A stretch of DNA of 11,633 bases from Parvibaculum sp. (lineage in GTDB: Bacteria; Pseudomonadota; Alphaproteobacteria; Parvibaculales; Parvibaculaceae): assembly GCA_020062605.1 (NCBI GenBank), contig JAGUWA010000291.1, positions 1 through 11,633 of the forward strand, read 5' to 3'. Position 1 is the first letter of the stretch. Each line of letters opens with the position of its first letter. This document shows positions 1 through 6,515 of the stretch, in pieces. The translations under genes and the position numbers were made by a program. The notes under the pieces were generated by a model that searched no databases, was not told where the DNA came from, and was given only the letters and a program-made list of their open reading frames with translations.

Positions 1-96
1 CCCGACAAGCCGATCGAAGTGGTCGGCGAACCAAAGCGGGTCTTTTCCAACTTCATCAAGGGCTATGAGGCCTTGCCGGTAAGAATCCCGGGCTGA
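1..96 (+). CDS. Cytochrome P450, C-terminal fragment (CYP153-like)
   Basis: Frame 1 is open from the window edge to TGA at 94-96 and gives the last 31 residues of a protein. The segment IEVVGEPKRVFSNFIKGY followed by LPVRI aligns without gaps to the C terminus of the complete P450 at 6516-7769 (VEVVGAPERTLSNFIRGF, LPVKL), with 14 of 25 positions identical by hand count. This is the last beta-sheet region after the heme-binding loop, where CYP153-type enzymes carry an SNFxRG-like motif. The heme cysteine and I-helix lie upstream of the window, so activity cannot be judged. It faces the convergent crotonase gene, with a hairpin between them. The family call rests on similarity to the second P450 here and on recalled CYP153 tails. 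Confidence 0.8.
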   Translation, partial: PDKPIEVVGEPKRVFSNFIKGYEALPVRIPG

Positions 97-101
97 ACCC
101 A

Positions 102-126
102 GACGGGTGGAAAACCTCCACCCGTC
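102..126. terminator. Hairpin between convergent genes, probable bidirectional terminator
   Basis: A perfect 9-bp stem, GACGGGTGG (102-110) and CCACCCGTC (118-126), encloses a 7-base loop. It starts six bases after the P450 stop and lies 37 bases past the end of the convergent crotonase gene. No clean T-run follows on either strand, so it is not a textbook intrinsic terminator. The position between converging genes and the stem strength make a terminator or mRNA 3'-end stabilising role the likeliest reading. Confidence 0.55.
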
Positions 127-162
127 GACAAGGTCGCTGGCGGCGCGGCGAGTGGCCCACCG

Positions 163-903
163 TCATTTTTTTCCGAATGAGGCCACCCGTTCGCGTGCGT
201 CGAAACAGGCGCCGGGGCTGTGCGCGAGTTCGTAGGCCAGCCCTGCCTGGCCGGTCATGCCGTCGGTCGCGCCCAGCAGGCCTTTGTTGACCTGATTGCT
301 GTAGGTCGAATTGGCGGCGATACGCTGAGCAAGGTCGTTTGTCGTCTGTTCCAGTTCGGCATCGTCGACACAAATGTCGACCAATCCCATGCGCTCCGCC
401 GCCTCCGCCGCGAAAATATCGGAGGTAAACATCATCTGCTTGGCCTTCGACAGCCCGATGCGACGCGGCAGTCTTTGCGTCATGCCCCAGAGCGGGCTCA
501 GCCCCCACTTGCTATGCGTGTCGCCGAACTTGGCGGAGCGCGCGGCGATGATGATGTCGGCCGCGAGCGCAAGTTCGAGTCCGCCGGTGTAGCAATGTCC
601 GCGGACGCAGGCGACGACCGGTTGCGGCAGTTCGGCCAGCGCCTGAATGGTCTTCGCCTGGAAATGCGGCTCCGGCGGGCGTTCGCCCTTCTGGATGTCC
701 TTCAGATCGTGGCCGGCTGAAAAAGCCTTGCCCGCGCCCGTGATGATGACGCATGCCACCTCGTGAACCTGTCCACGAAGCGCATCCACATGCCTGCGCA
801 ATTCCTCGAACAGCGGGACATTGAGCGCGTTCAAGGTTTCCGGACGGTTGAGCGTCAGCGTACAAATACGCCCGCTGTCCTTGCGAAGAACCAGATTCGA
901 CAT
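163..903 (-). CDS. Enoyl-CoA hydratase/isomerase (crotonase) family protein
   Basis: A 246-residue crotonase-fold protein, close to the usual 250-270. The N-terminal strand TLTLNRPETLNALN, the first oxyanion-hole segment FSAGHDL (residues 61-67) and the second around CYTGGLELA (104-112) are typical. The Glu equivalent to rat mitochondrial hydratase Glu144 is present (Glu110). The position equivalent to Glu164, 20 residues on, is His130 in FGDTHSKWG. The fold and CoA-thioester binding are therefore well supported, but plain water addition to an enoyl-CoA is doubtful; isomerase, hydrolase or ring-opening chemistry is possible. The ATG at 901-903 follows a purine-rich Shine-Dalgarno (AGGAAGGGAG). 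It is the second gene of a minus-strand pair, 95 bases after the alpha/beta hydrolase, and probably cotranscribed from the promoter near 1925-1952. Confidence 0.9.
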   Translation of the reverse strand: MSNLVLRKDSGRICTLTLNRPETLNALNVPLFEELRRHVDALRGQVHEVACVIITGAGKAFSAGHDLKDIQKGERPPEPHFQAKTIQALAELPQPVVACVRGHCYTGGLELALAADIIIAARSAKFGDTHSKWGLSPLWGMTQRLPRRIGLSKAKQMMFTSDIFAAEAAERMGLVDICVDDAELEQTTNDLAQRIAANSTYSNQVNKGLLGATDGMTGQAGLAYELAHSPGACFDARERVASFGKK

Positions 904-998
904 CGGCTTTCTCCCTTCCTCTTCTCGATCTTAATTTGTCTGGCTTGTCTTCATCTGTCGAAGACGTACAGGCGTGAATGAATACGTCCGGGCTGGGG

Positions 999-1874
999 CT
1001 ACGATGCGCTCGCGGCAGGTACCATTCGCGTCAGAAAATCCAGAACGGCGCTTGTAAATATGTCGTTCTTGTCGCCCGCTACCATATGGCCCGCATTTGC
1101 GACATCGATAAACTCGGAATGAGGAACGATCTCGGCGAATTGCCGCGCCGCTTCGACCGTCACGAGGTCGCTGTCGCGGCCGCGGACAAGGAGCGTCGGT
1201 ATTTTCAGGGAACGTGCCGCCATTTGGAGGCGTTCGGGTTCGCGGCTGCCTTGCGGCTTTTGCGTGCCGGTGACGAAACGCGGATCCCAATGCCAGTAGT
1301 AGCGGCCGTTTTCCCTGAGGCGAAGGTTCTTCGCCAGTCCGCTCAGATTTTTGGGACGAGTCCGGCCGGGCATGTAGCGCGATATCGTATCGGCTGCTTC
1401 CTCAAGCGAGGCGAAGCCCTCTTCCACATTCGACGACATGAATCCGAGGATTTTTTGAACACCCTCCATGTTCATCTGAGGGGTGATGTCGACGAGGACC
1501 AGCGCCGCAAATCCGCGCCGTCCGGCCTTTGCGTATTCTCCCTGCGCGATCATGCCCGCGATGCCGCCCAGAGATGCGCCAACCAGGACCGGAGGCACGG
1601 AGAAGCCGTCCGCGATGTCGAGGAGATCCTCCGCGAAACGCTCCATTCTGTAGTCTCCGTCCGGAGACCAGTCGCTTTCGCCGTGCCCGCGCAAATCGAC
1701 GGCGAGGGTGTAGTATCCGTTTTGTCCCAACCTTTTACCGCAGGCTTGCCAAGCATGGCGTGTCTGTCCGCCGCCATGGGCGAGCATGACCGGACGCCCA
1801 TGGTCGGGGCCGAATGCGTCCGCCGCGATTTTGAGATTTTGGACAAGGGTGAACAAGGTCCGGTTTTCTGACAT
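999..1874 (-). CDS. Alpha/beta-fold hydrolase
   Basis: A 291-residue serine hydrolase of the epoxide hydrolase/lactonase/esterase type. Visible elements in order are the oxyanion-hole motif HGGG (residues 33-36), DLRGHGESDW (60-69), the nucleophile elbow GASLGG with Ser101, a probable acid in RGRDSDL (Asp234 or Asp236) and the catalytic His263 in NAGHM. Ser rather than Asp as nucleophile argues against an epoxide hydrolase or haloalkane dehalogenase and for an ester, lactone or C-C bond hydrolase. With a Baeyer-Villiger-type enzyme nearby, hydrolysis of the ester or lactone it would form is an attractive inferred role. The ATG at 1872-1874 is preferred over the TTG immediately before it (1875-1877). 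It is the first gene of a minus-strand pair with the crotonase downstream, and is divergent from the GntR-type regulator. Confidence 0.88.
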   Translation of the reverse strand: MSENRTLFTLVQNLKIAADAFGPDHGRPVMLAHGGGQTRHAWQACGKRLGQNGYYTLAVDLRGHGESDWSPDGDYRMERFAEDLLDIADGFSVPPVLVGASLGGIAGMIAQGEYAKAGRRGFAALVLVDITPQMNMEGVQKILGFMSSNVEEGFASLEEAADTISRYMPGRTRPKNLSGLAKNLRLRENGRYYWHWDPRFVTGTQKPQGSREPERLQMAARSLKIPTLLVRGRDSDLVTVEAARQFAEIVPHSEFIDVANAGHMVAGDKNDIFTSAVLDFLTRMVPAASAS

Positions 1875-1920
1875 CAAACGCCTTTTTCCAATGTTCTTCG
1901 TATGTGTATTAAGAGCCGGA

Positions 1921-1936
1921 ATCCATTATGATAAAT
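1921..1936. promoter_or_regulatory. Operator-like palindromic site 1 (hydrolase/gntR divergent region)
   Basis: On the minus strand this reads ATTTATCATAATGGAT. It differs at two of 16 positions from the site at 6433-6448 and at four from the perfect palindrome at 2910-2925. It lies between the divergent hydrolase and GntR-regulator genes and overlaps the -10 element of the predicted hydrolase promoter, which would suit repression and autoregulation. It is the least symmetric of the four copies. Confidence 0.6.
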
Positions 1937-1952
1937 TGATGGGATGTTGCAA
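1925..1952 (-). promoter_or_regulatory. Predicted sigma70-type promoter for the hydrolase-crotonase pair
   Basis: On the minus strand TTGCAA (1947-1952) is followed after 16 bases by CATAAT (1925-1930). This resembles a -35/-10 pair about 50 bases upstream of the hydrolase ATG. The -10 hexamer is inside operator-like site 1. The call is from pattern alone. Confidence 0.45.
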
Positions 1953-2042
1953 ACACGGACGATGGTATTGTAGTCGGGTTCGCCCAACCGTTCCCTGATG
2001 GGGGGGCGATTGGTCTTGAAAACGAAGAATGCAGGTATCCGA

Positions 2043-2846
2043 ATGAAAGCGAGCGTGTCCGTTTCGCGAGTTGGCCGATTTCCGAAAGGGTCCGGCAAGC
2101 GTGCCCTCACAGTTGCGAGGCAGATTGTCGACGACATTGAGCAGCAAGGTGCCGAGGTCGGAGATCGCTTGCCACCGGAACAGGAGATGCTCTTACGGTA
2201 TGGCGTGGCCCGCGCGACTTTGCGGGAGGCGCTCAGGTTTCTGGAACTGCAGGGCATCATTTTTCTGCGGCCCGGCCCCGGCGGCGGGCCGGTTGTTCAG
2301 GAGCCTCGACCGAAAGATTTTGCCAGTACAATGGCGTTGCTGCTGCAGTTTCTCGGCACCACATTCCGTTCGCTGATTGAAGTGAGGCAAGCGGTCGGCC
2401 CGACCATGGCGGCGCTTGCGGCGGAGCGTGCGTCCGATGAGGATATCGACAAGCTGAATACCTCATTGGCCACTTTGAAGACGCTGTCCGTATCTTGCGA
2501 CTCCTATGCGGAGGAGAACAGGCGTTTCCACGACGTGCTTGCGTGGGCGTCTGGCAATCCCTTGATCGGATTTCTGATCAGTTCGCTTCACAACATTACG
2601 AATGCGTCGGAAGTCGGCATAACTTACACCGAAGGTGAGCGTGATTATCAGATCAAGGCGTACGGACGGCTTCTCAAGGCGATTGAAGATCGCAATCCGG
2701 ACCTCGCCTTCACCGAAATGTCCCGGTTCATAAGCCGATCCGACAAGTATCTGGAATCTCGTCATCCCGACATCATGTCCAAGATCGTGCGTTGGCAGGA
2801 TGTGGACGACCTGAGCGTGCCGCGGGTTCCCCGACGGAAACGCTAG
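2043..2846 (+). CDS. GntR-family transcriptional regulator, FadR/FCD subfamily
   Basis: With the ATG at 2043 the protein has 267 residues. An N-terminal winged helix-turn-helix covers about residues 18-85: LPPEQEMLLRYGVARATLRE is the recognition region, followed by LRFLELQGII and the Gly-rich wing. The C-terminal all-helical FCD-type ligand domain covers about 105-240, with NRRFHDVLAWASGNPL (159-174) as its signature. Of the usual FCD metal ligands, His163 is kept, but the Asp four residues before it is Asn159 and the two late His positions appear as Tyr207 and Phe229. This suggests a metal-free pocket, perhaps for a CoA ester or other organic effector (inference). An upstream in-frame ATG at 1998 would add 15 residues; neither start has a strong Shine-Dalgarno. 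It is divergent from the hydrolase gene and is the only regulator in the window, so it is the best candidate to bind the four palindromes. Confidence 0.9.
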   Translation: MKASVSVSRVGRFPKGSGKRALTVARQIVDDIEQQGAEVGDRLPPEQEMLLRYGVARATLREALRFLELQGIIFLRPGPGGGPVVQEPRPKDFASTMALLLQFLGTTFRSLIEVRQAVGPTMAALAAERASDEDIDKLNTSLATLKTLSVSCDSYAEENRRFHDVLAWASGNPLIGFLISSLHNITNASEVGITYTEGERDYQIKAYGRLLKAIEDRNPDLAFTEMSRFISRSDKYLESRHPDIMSKIVRWQDVDDLSVPRVPRRKR

Positions 2847-2877
2847 GCGAGTGCTAGCGATTTCGATGTCGTTTTTT
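2841..2877 (+). terminator. Possible weak terminator after the GntR-type regulator
   Basis: CGCTAG (2841-2846, containing the regulator's stop codon) pairs with CTAGCG (2854-2859) around a 7-base loop. A T6 run follows at 2872-2877, about 12 bases beyond the stem, which is farther than usual. It may partly insulate the regulator from the downstream operon. Confidence 0.35.
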
Positions 2878-2909
2878 GCGGCACTTGCGCCGGTCCTTGG
2901 GCGTCGCTA

Positions 2910-2925
2910 ATTTATGATCATAAAT
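2910..2925. promoter_or_regulatory. Operator-like palindromic site 2 (nitronate monooxygenase operon)
   Basis: ATTTATGATCATAAAT is a perfect 16-bp palindrome, the most symmetric copy of the motif. It sits 36 bases upstream of the ATG chosen for the flavoprotein gene. It contains the hexamer TATGAT (2913-2918), which could serve as a -10 element, so a bound regulator would block RNA polymerase. An upstream ATG at 2914 lies within the palindrome, one reason to reject it as the start. Confidence 0.72.
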
Positions 2926-2961
2926 AACGCGGCCGATGAAGTCGCCCATGGGAGGTTAGCT

Positions 2962-4095
2962 ATGACTCTGCATAGCCGAGTATGTGATATTCTGGGAATC
3001 AAATACCCGATTTTGCTGGCCGGTATGGGCGGCGCGAGCGTTCCACGGCTTGCGGCGGCGGTATCGAATGCGGGTGGCCTCGGTGTGCTTGGTGCGGCTG
3101 CTTGTTCTCCCGATCAGCTACGCGAATGGATTCGGGAAACGCGATCGTTGACGGACAAACCATTTGGTGTAGACACCCTGCTGCCAGCCTCCGTGCGCAG
3201 GGAAGCCTACAAAGGCAAGGCGGGTCCGTCTCCGATGGATATGCTGCCTGAGTACCAAAAATTCGCGCAAGATTTTCTGAAGAAGGAAAACATACCGCCG
3301 CTGAAATCCAGGGCGCGGGAATCCGAGGAAGCTCACCGGTCGTCCAAATCGAGCGCGCCGTTGTTTTCGAAAGAATTCTTCGAAGCGCAAATGGAAGTCG
3401 TTGTTGAGGAACGGGTTCCTGTCTATGCGGCGGGTCTCGGCAATCCGGGACCCTGGCTTGATCGGCTCCACGCCAACGGCACCAAGGTGATGGCAGTCGT
3501 CGGCGCCGTAAAGCATGCCCTGCAGGTGGTCAATTCCGGCATCGATCTGATCGTTGCGCAAGGTCATGACGGGGGCGGGCATAACTCGCCCATCGGAACG
3601 ATGGCGCTCATCCCGCAGGTTGTCGATGCGGTTGCGGGTCGCATTCCCGTGCTCGGCGCGGGCGGCATTTCCGACGGGCGCGGGATCGCGGCTGCAATGA
3701 TGCTCGGCGCCGAAGGTGCCTGGATCGGTACGGCGTTTCTCGCGACCGACGAGGCGGGCATCGAGGACTTCCAGAAGGAAGCGATCGTCGAGTCGGGTGA
3801 CGGTGACACACTTGTTTCGCGAACGGTCACCGGAAAGCCGGCCCGGATCATTCGCAACAAGTGGTCCGAGGCTTTTGTCGAGGCGGGTCTGGAGCCGTTG
3901 CCCATGCCCTTCCAGCCCATGGTTGCGATGCCGGTTCTGGCGGCGGCGGCGGCGGTAAAGCGGAAAGACATCGCTCCCGGTTTCGCAGGGCAGGGCATGG
4001 GCCTCATTCACAAGGTAAAGCCGGCTGCGGAAGTCATGGCCGATCTCGTGAAAAGCGCCGAGAGCTCGTTGAGCAGTGCAAACGCCTATCTGTAA
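2962..4095 (+). CDS. Nitronate monooxygenase / 2-nitropropane dioxygenase-like flavoprotein
   Basis: A 377-residue FMN-dependent TIM-barrel protein. The N-terminal motif LGIKYPILLAGMGG (11-24) and AVSNAGGLGVLGA (33-45) are the family's first barrel strands. AQGHDGGGHNSPIGT (199-213) carries the His (about His207) at the position of the catalytic base, and PVLGAGGISDGRG (229-241) with MMLGAEGAWIGTAFLA (246-261) forms the phosphate-binding end. A charged segment at about residues 80-145 is a large insertion relative to compact members. The family oxidises alkyl nitronates, but many members in degradation clusters have unknown substrates or act on quinones or enoyl-type compounds, so the name gives family rather than substrate. 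The start at 2962 follows GGAGG (2951-2955); an earlier in-frame ATG at 2914 falls in the operator. It is the first gene of an operon with the thioesterase, 52 bases on. Confidence 0.88.
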   Translation: MTLHSRVCDILGIKYPILLAGMGGASVPRLAAAVSNAGGLGVLGAAACSPDQLREWIRETRSLTDKPFGVDTLLPASVRREAYKGKAGPSPMDMLPEYQKFAQDFLKKENIPPLKSRARESEEAHRSSKSSAPLFSKEFFEAQMEVVVEERVPVYAAGLGNPGPWLDRLHANGTKVMAVVGAVKHALQVVNSGIDLIVAQGHDGGGHNSPIGTMALIPQVVDAVAGRIPVLGAGGISDGRGIAAAMMLGAEGAWIGTAFLATDEAGIEDFQKEAIVESGDGDTLVSRTVTGKPARIIRNKWSEAFVEAGLEPLPMPFQPMVAMPVLAAAAAVKRKDIAPGFAGQGMGLIHKVKPAAEVMADLVKSAESSLSSANAYL

Positions 4096-4147
4096 GCCTC
4101 GGCTGCGCGCCCTGGGGATCATTTATTGAAGGTTCGGAGAAAACGAA

Positions 4148-4594
4148 ATGACAATCGTTGCAAAACTGCCGGAGTTCAACCAGGAGATCGCAGAGGGTTT
4201 CATAAACGCCAGCAATTCAATGAAAGGGTTGCCCGAATTTCTGGGGGTCCGCATCACGCATATCGAGCCGGGCAAGCTCACTGCCGAGATGGAAGTTTCC
4301 GACCGGCTGTTGACGCCGATCGGAAACATGCATGGTGGGGTGCTGGCTGCGATGTGCGACCATGTTCTCGGCTGCGTTTGCTATCCGCATATGCGGAAAG
4401 GACAGTGGGCGGCCACGACGGAATTCAAGCTCAATCTGCTGGCGCCGGTATCGTCGGGCAAGGTGACAGCAGTGGCTGAACTGATTGCGATGACAAAATC
4501 GACTGCGGTGGTTCGTATAGATGTGACGAACGAGGGCCGCGCCTGTTGTGCGGCCCAAGGCACCGTTCTCATTCGCGATCCAAAGCCCGCTTAG
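4148..4594 (+). CDS. PaaI-family hotdog-fold thioesterase
   Basis: A 148-residue single hotdog domain, the usual size for the PaaI/YdiI group. The signature PIGNMHGGVLAAMCDHVLG (residues 57-75) contains the HGG motif (62-64) and Asp71 at the start of the long central helix, where this group places its catalytic acid. ATTEFKLNLLAPV (residues 89-101) is the following strand pair. It should hydrolyse an acyl-CoA or aryl-CoA thioester in the cytoplasm. It may release a product or rescue CoA trapped in dead-end intermediates of the pathway, which is inference. GGAGA lies a short distance before the ATG. It is the middle gene of the operon, with 52 bases upstream and 125 bases to the next gene. No palindrome copy precedes it, so it should depend on the promoter near 2910. 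Confidence 0.9.
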   Translation: MTIVAKLPEFNQEIAEGFINASNSMKGLPEFLGVRITHIEPGKLTAEMEVSDRLLTPIGNMHGGVLAAMCDHVLGCVCYPHMRKGQWAATTEFKLNLLAPVSSGKVTAVAELIAMTKSTAVVRIDVTNEGRACCAAQGTVLIRDPKPA

Positions 4595-4719
4595 GCAACG
4601 CAGCTCCCCTCCCGGCGCTGCGAGGAAGATTGCTCGGCGACCGAATATGGTTTTGATGAAGTAAATTCCGGAACGATACCCACCGTTTCGTGGCGGGGAT
4701 AGGAAGGGAAGCTGTTTCC

Positions 4720-6354
4720 ATGAGTTCGCTACAATCCGGCCAGACGCAAAAAAATGACGATGCCGAGGTATTCGATGCCCTCATTGTCGGAGCGGGATTC
4801 AATGGCATCTATCAGCTTCACCGCTTGCGGCAAGAAGGTTTCAAAGTGCGCCTGTTTGAGGCCGGTGCCGACATGGGGGGCATCTGGTACTGGAACTGCT
4901 ATCCCGGCGCGCGGGTCGATTCTCATGTCCCGATTTATGAATTTTCGATCGAGGAATTATGGCGCGACTGGAACTGGACCGAGAGGTTTCCGGCTTGGGA
5001 CGAGCTGCGCCGCTACTTCCACTACGTCGACAAAAAACTCGATCTCAGCCGTGACATAAGATTTGGCACGCGCGTCAGCGCGGCGGAATTCGACGAAGCG
5101 CGCGATCAATGGGTCATCCGCACGACCGATGGCGCCGTCGTGCGCGCCCGGTTCTTTATCCTTTGCACAGGTTTTGCGTCGAAACCCTATATTCCGAACT
5201 ACAAGGGTCTTGAAAGCTTCGCGGGAGAATCATTTCACACGGGATTGTGGCCCCAGGAAGGCGCCAGTTTCACGGGCAAGCGGGTTGGCGTCGTGGGAAC
5301 CGGAGCGAGCGGCGTTCAGGTGGTACAGGAAGCCAGCAAGGATGCGGCACATCTGACGGTGTTCCAGCGCACGCCGATCCTCGCTCTGCCGATGCAGCAG
5401 CGCAAGCTCGATGTCGAGACGCAGCAGCGGATGAAGGCCGATTATCCGGAGATATTCCGTGTACGGCGGGAGACGTTTGGCGGATTCGACATCCTGAGGG
5501 ACGAAAGGTCCGCGCTGGAAGTGCCGCCGGAAGAGCGCTGCGCGCTTTATGAAAGGCTTTGGCAGAAAGGCGGCTTCCACTACTGGATTGGTGGATTTTC
5601 CGACATCCTGACGAATGAGGAAGCAAATCGTACCATGTACGATTTCTGGCGCGACAAGACCCGCGCCCGGATCAAGGATCCGGGTTTGGCCGACAAACTC
5701 GCGCCGATGGAGCCGCCACATCCCTTCGGCGTCAAGCGGCCTTCGCTGGAGCAGTGGTATTACGAAGTGTTCAATCAGGACAACGTCAGCCTGATCGATG
5801 TGCGAGAGACGCCCATCGCGGAAATAGTTCCCGAAGGCGTGCGCACGGCGGATGGTCTGGTTGAACTCGATATGCTTGTTCTGGCGACGGGATTCGACGC
5901 CGTGACCGGCGGGTTGACACAGATCGATATACGCGGGACGGGCGGTGTGACGCTCAAGGAAAGATGGACCGAAGGCGCGCGTACTTATCTCGGTTTCGCG
6001 ACGTCGGGATTCCCGAACATGCTTTTTCTTTACGGTCCGCAGAGTCCTTCCGGATTCTGCAACGGCCCGACATGTGCCGAATTGCAGGGTGAGTGGGTCG
6101 TCGGTTGCCTCAAACATATGCGCGAGAATAACAAGCGGCGGATCGAGGCGACCGCTCAGGCGGAGGAAGAATGGACGCAGTTCCTGAACGCCATCGCCGA
6201 CATGACGCTCTTTCCCCGGGCCGATTCCTGGTACATGGGTGCCAACGTTCCCGGGAAACCGCGGCAGCTTCTGAATTTCCCCGGCGTGCCCATGTATATG
6301 GACCGGTGCAATACCGCCGCGGCCAAGGATTATGAAGGATTCGTCCTGGATTGA
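4720..6354 (+). CDS. Flavin-containing (type I Baeyer-Villiger-like) monooxygenase
   Basis: A 544-residue FAD/NADPH-dependent monooxygenase. The first Rossmann motif GAGFNG is at 24-29 for FAD. GGIWYWNCYPGARVD (53-67) is the BVMO-associated GGxWxxxx(F/Y)P motif. The fingerprint FAGESFHTGLWP (167-178) fits FxGxxxHxxxWP exactly, and GTGASG (193-198) is the second Rossmann motif for NADPH. Both dinucleotide sites and the fingerprint indicate conversion of a ketone to an ester or lactone rather than simple N/S oxidation. The residue before YPG is Cys60, where Arg is common. The ATG at 4720 follows AGGAAGGGA (4701-4709); an in-frame GTG at 4690 would add 10 residues but precedes that ribosome site. 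It is the last gene of the operon, followed by a terminator. The serine hydrolase at 999-1874 could cleave its product. Confidence 0.92.
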   Translation: MSSLQSGQTQKNDDAEVFDALIVGAGFNGIYQLHRLRQEGFKVRLFEAGADMGGIWYWNCYPGARVDSHVPIYEFSIEELWRDWNWTERFPAWDELRRYFHYVDKKLDLSRDIRFGTRVSAAEFDEARDQWVIRTTDGAVVRARFFILCTGFASKPYIPNYKGLESFAGESFHTGLWPQEGASFTGKRVGVVGTGASGVQVVQEASKDAAHLTVFQRTPILALPMQQRKLDVETQQRMKADYPEIFRVRRETFGGFDILRDERSALEVPPEERCALYERLWQKGGFHYWIGGFSDILTNEEANRTMYDFWRDKTRARIKDPGLADKLAPMEPPHPFGVKRPSLEQWYYEVFNQDNVSLIDVRETPIAEIVPEGVRTADGLVELDMLVLATGFDAVTGGLTQIDIRGTGGVTLKERWTEGARTYLGFATSGFPNMLFLYGPQSPSGFCNGPTCAELQGEWVVGCLKHMRENNKRRIEATAQAEEEWTQFLNAIADMTLFPRADSWYMGANVPGKPRQLLNFPGVPMYMDRCNTAAAKDYEGFVLD

Positions 6355-6362
6355 TGTATCTG

Positions 6363-6385
6363 CGGCAGCCTCGCTGCCGGTTTTT
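6363..6385 (+). terminator. Rho-independent terminator after the monooxygenase operon
   Basis: CGGCAG (6363-6368) and CTGCCG (6374-6379) form a 6-bp GC-rich stem with a 5-base loop. One G and then T5 (6381-6385) follow. It begins nine bases after the monooxygenase stop codon and marks the end of the 2962-6354 operon. Confidence 0.75.
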
Positions 6386-6410
6386 GGGGGAGCCTGCGGG
6401 ACAAAAGCGT

Positions 6411-6416
6411 TTGACG
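6411..6416 (+). promoter_or_regulatory. Possible -35 element of the P450-ferredoxin promoter
   Basis: TTGACG resembles a sigma70 -35 box. The AT-rich region 17-22 bases downstream (TATTAT at 6436-6441, TATAAT at 6439-6444) offers -10 candidates, all inside operator-like site 3. The spacer to TATTAT is 19 bases and to TATAAT 22, both longer than ideal, so the exact -10 is uncertain. Confidence 0.4.
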
Positions 6417-6432
6417 CTGAATCGTCCATATG

Positions 6433-6448
6433 ATTTATTATAATGAAT
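6433..6448. promoter_or_regulatory. Operator-like palindromic site 3 (P450-ferredoxin unit)
   Basis: ATTTATTATAATGAAT is a 16-bp palindrome with a single mismatched pair. It matches the perfect copy at 2910-2925 at 13 of 16 positions. It lies between the upstream terminator and the P450 start, and overlaps the likely -10 region, so repression by the same regulator is the simplest model. Confidence 0.65.
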
Positions 6449-6515
6449 TACACAAAAGATTGCATGCGCCATGACGGGGGGATGCCGCGTAGCTGTCGAT
6501 CGGGAGGACGGAGAG

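Noticed and set aside
978..1871. 297-residue open frame on the + strand opposite the alpha/beta hydrolase
   Set aside because: It is a shadow of the hydrolase gene, whose catalytic motifs are clear on the minus strand; the + product resembles no family.
4119..4130. ATCATTTATTGA upstream of the thioesterase as an operator half-site
   Set aside because: Only one half resembles the motif and the second half is absent.
4640..4672. A possible fifth operator copy upstream of the flavin monooxygenase gene (TTTTGATGAAGTAAAT)
   Set aside because: Only the outer AT-rich part resembles the motif; the centre does not match and the sequence is poorly palindromic. The gene is also internal to an operon.
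5230..6429. 399-residue antisense frame within the monooxygenase gene, and a similar 442-residue frame (6438-7766) opposite the P450
   Set aside because: Both are shadows of well-supported genes, have no recognisable domains, and would span a terminator or an operator region.
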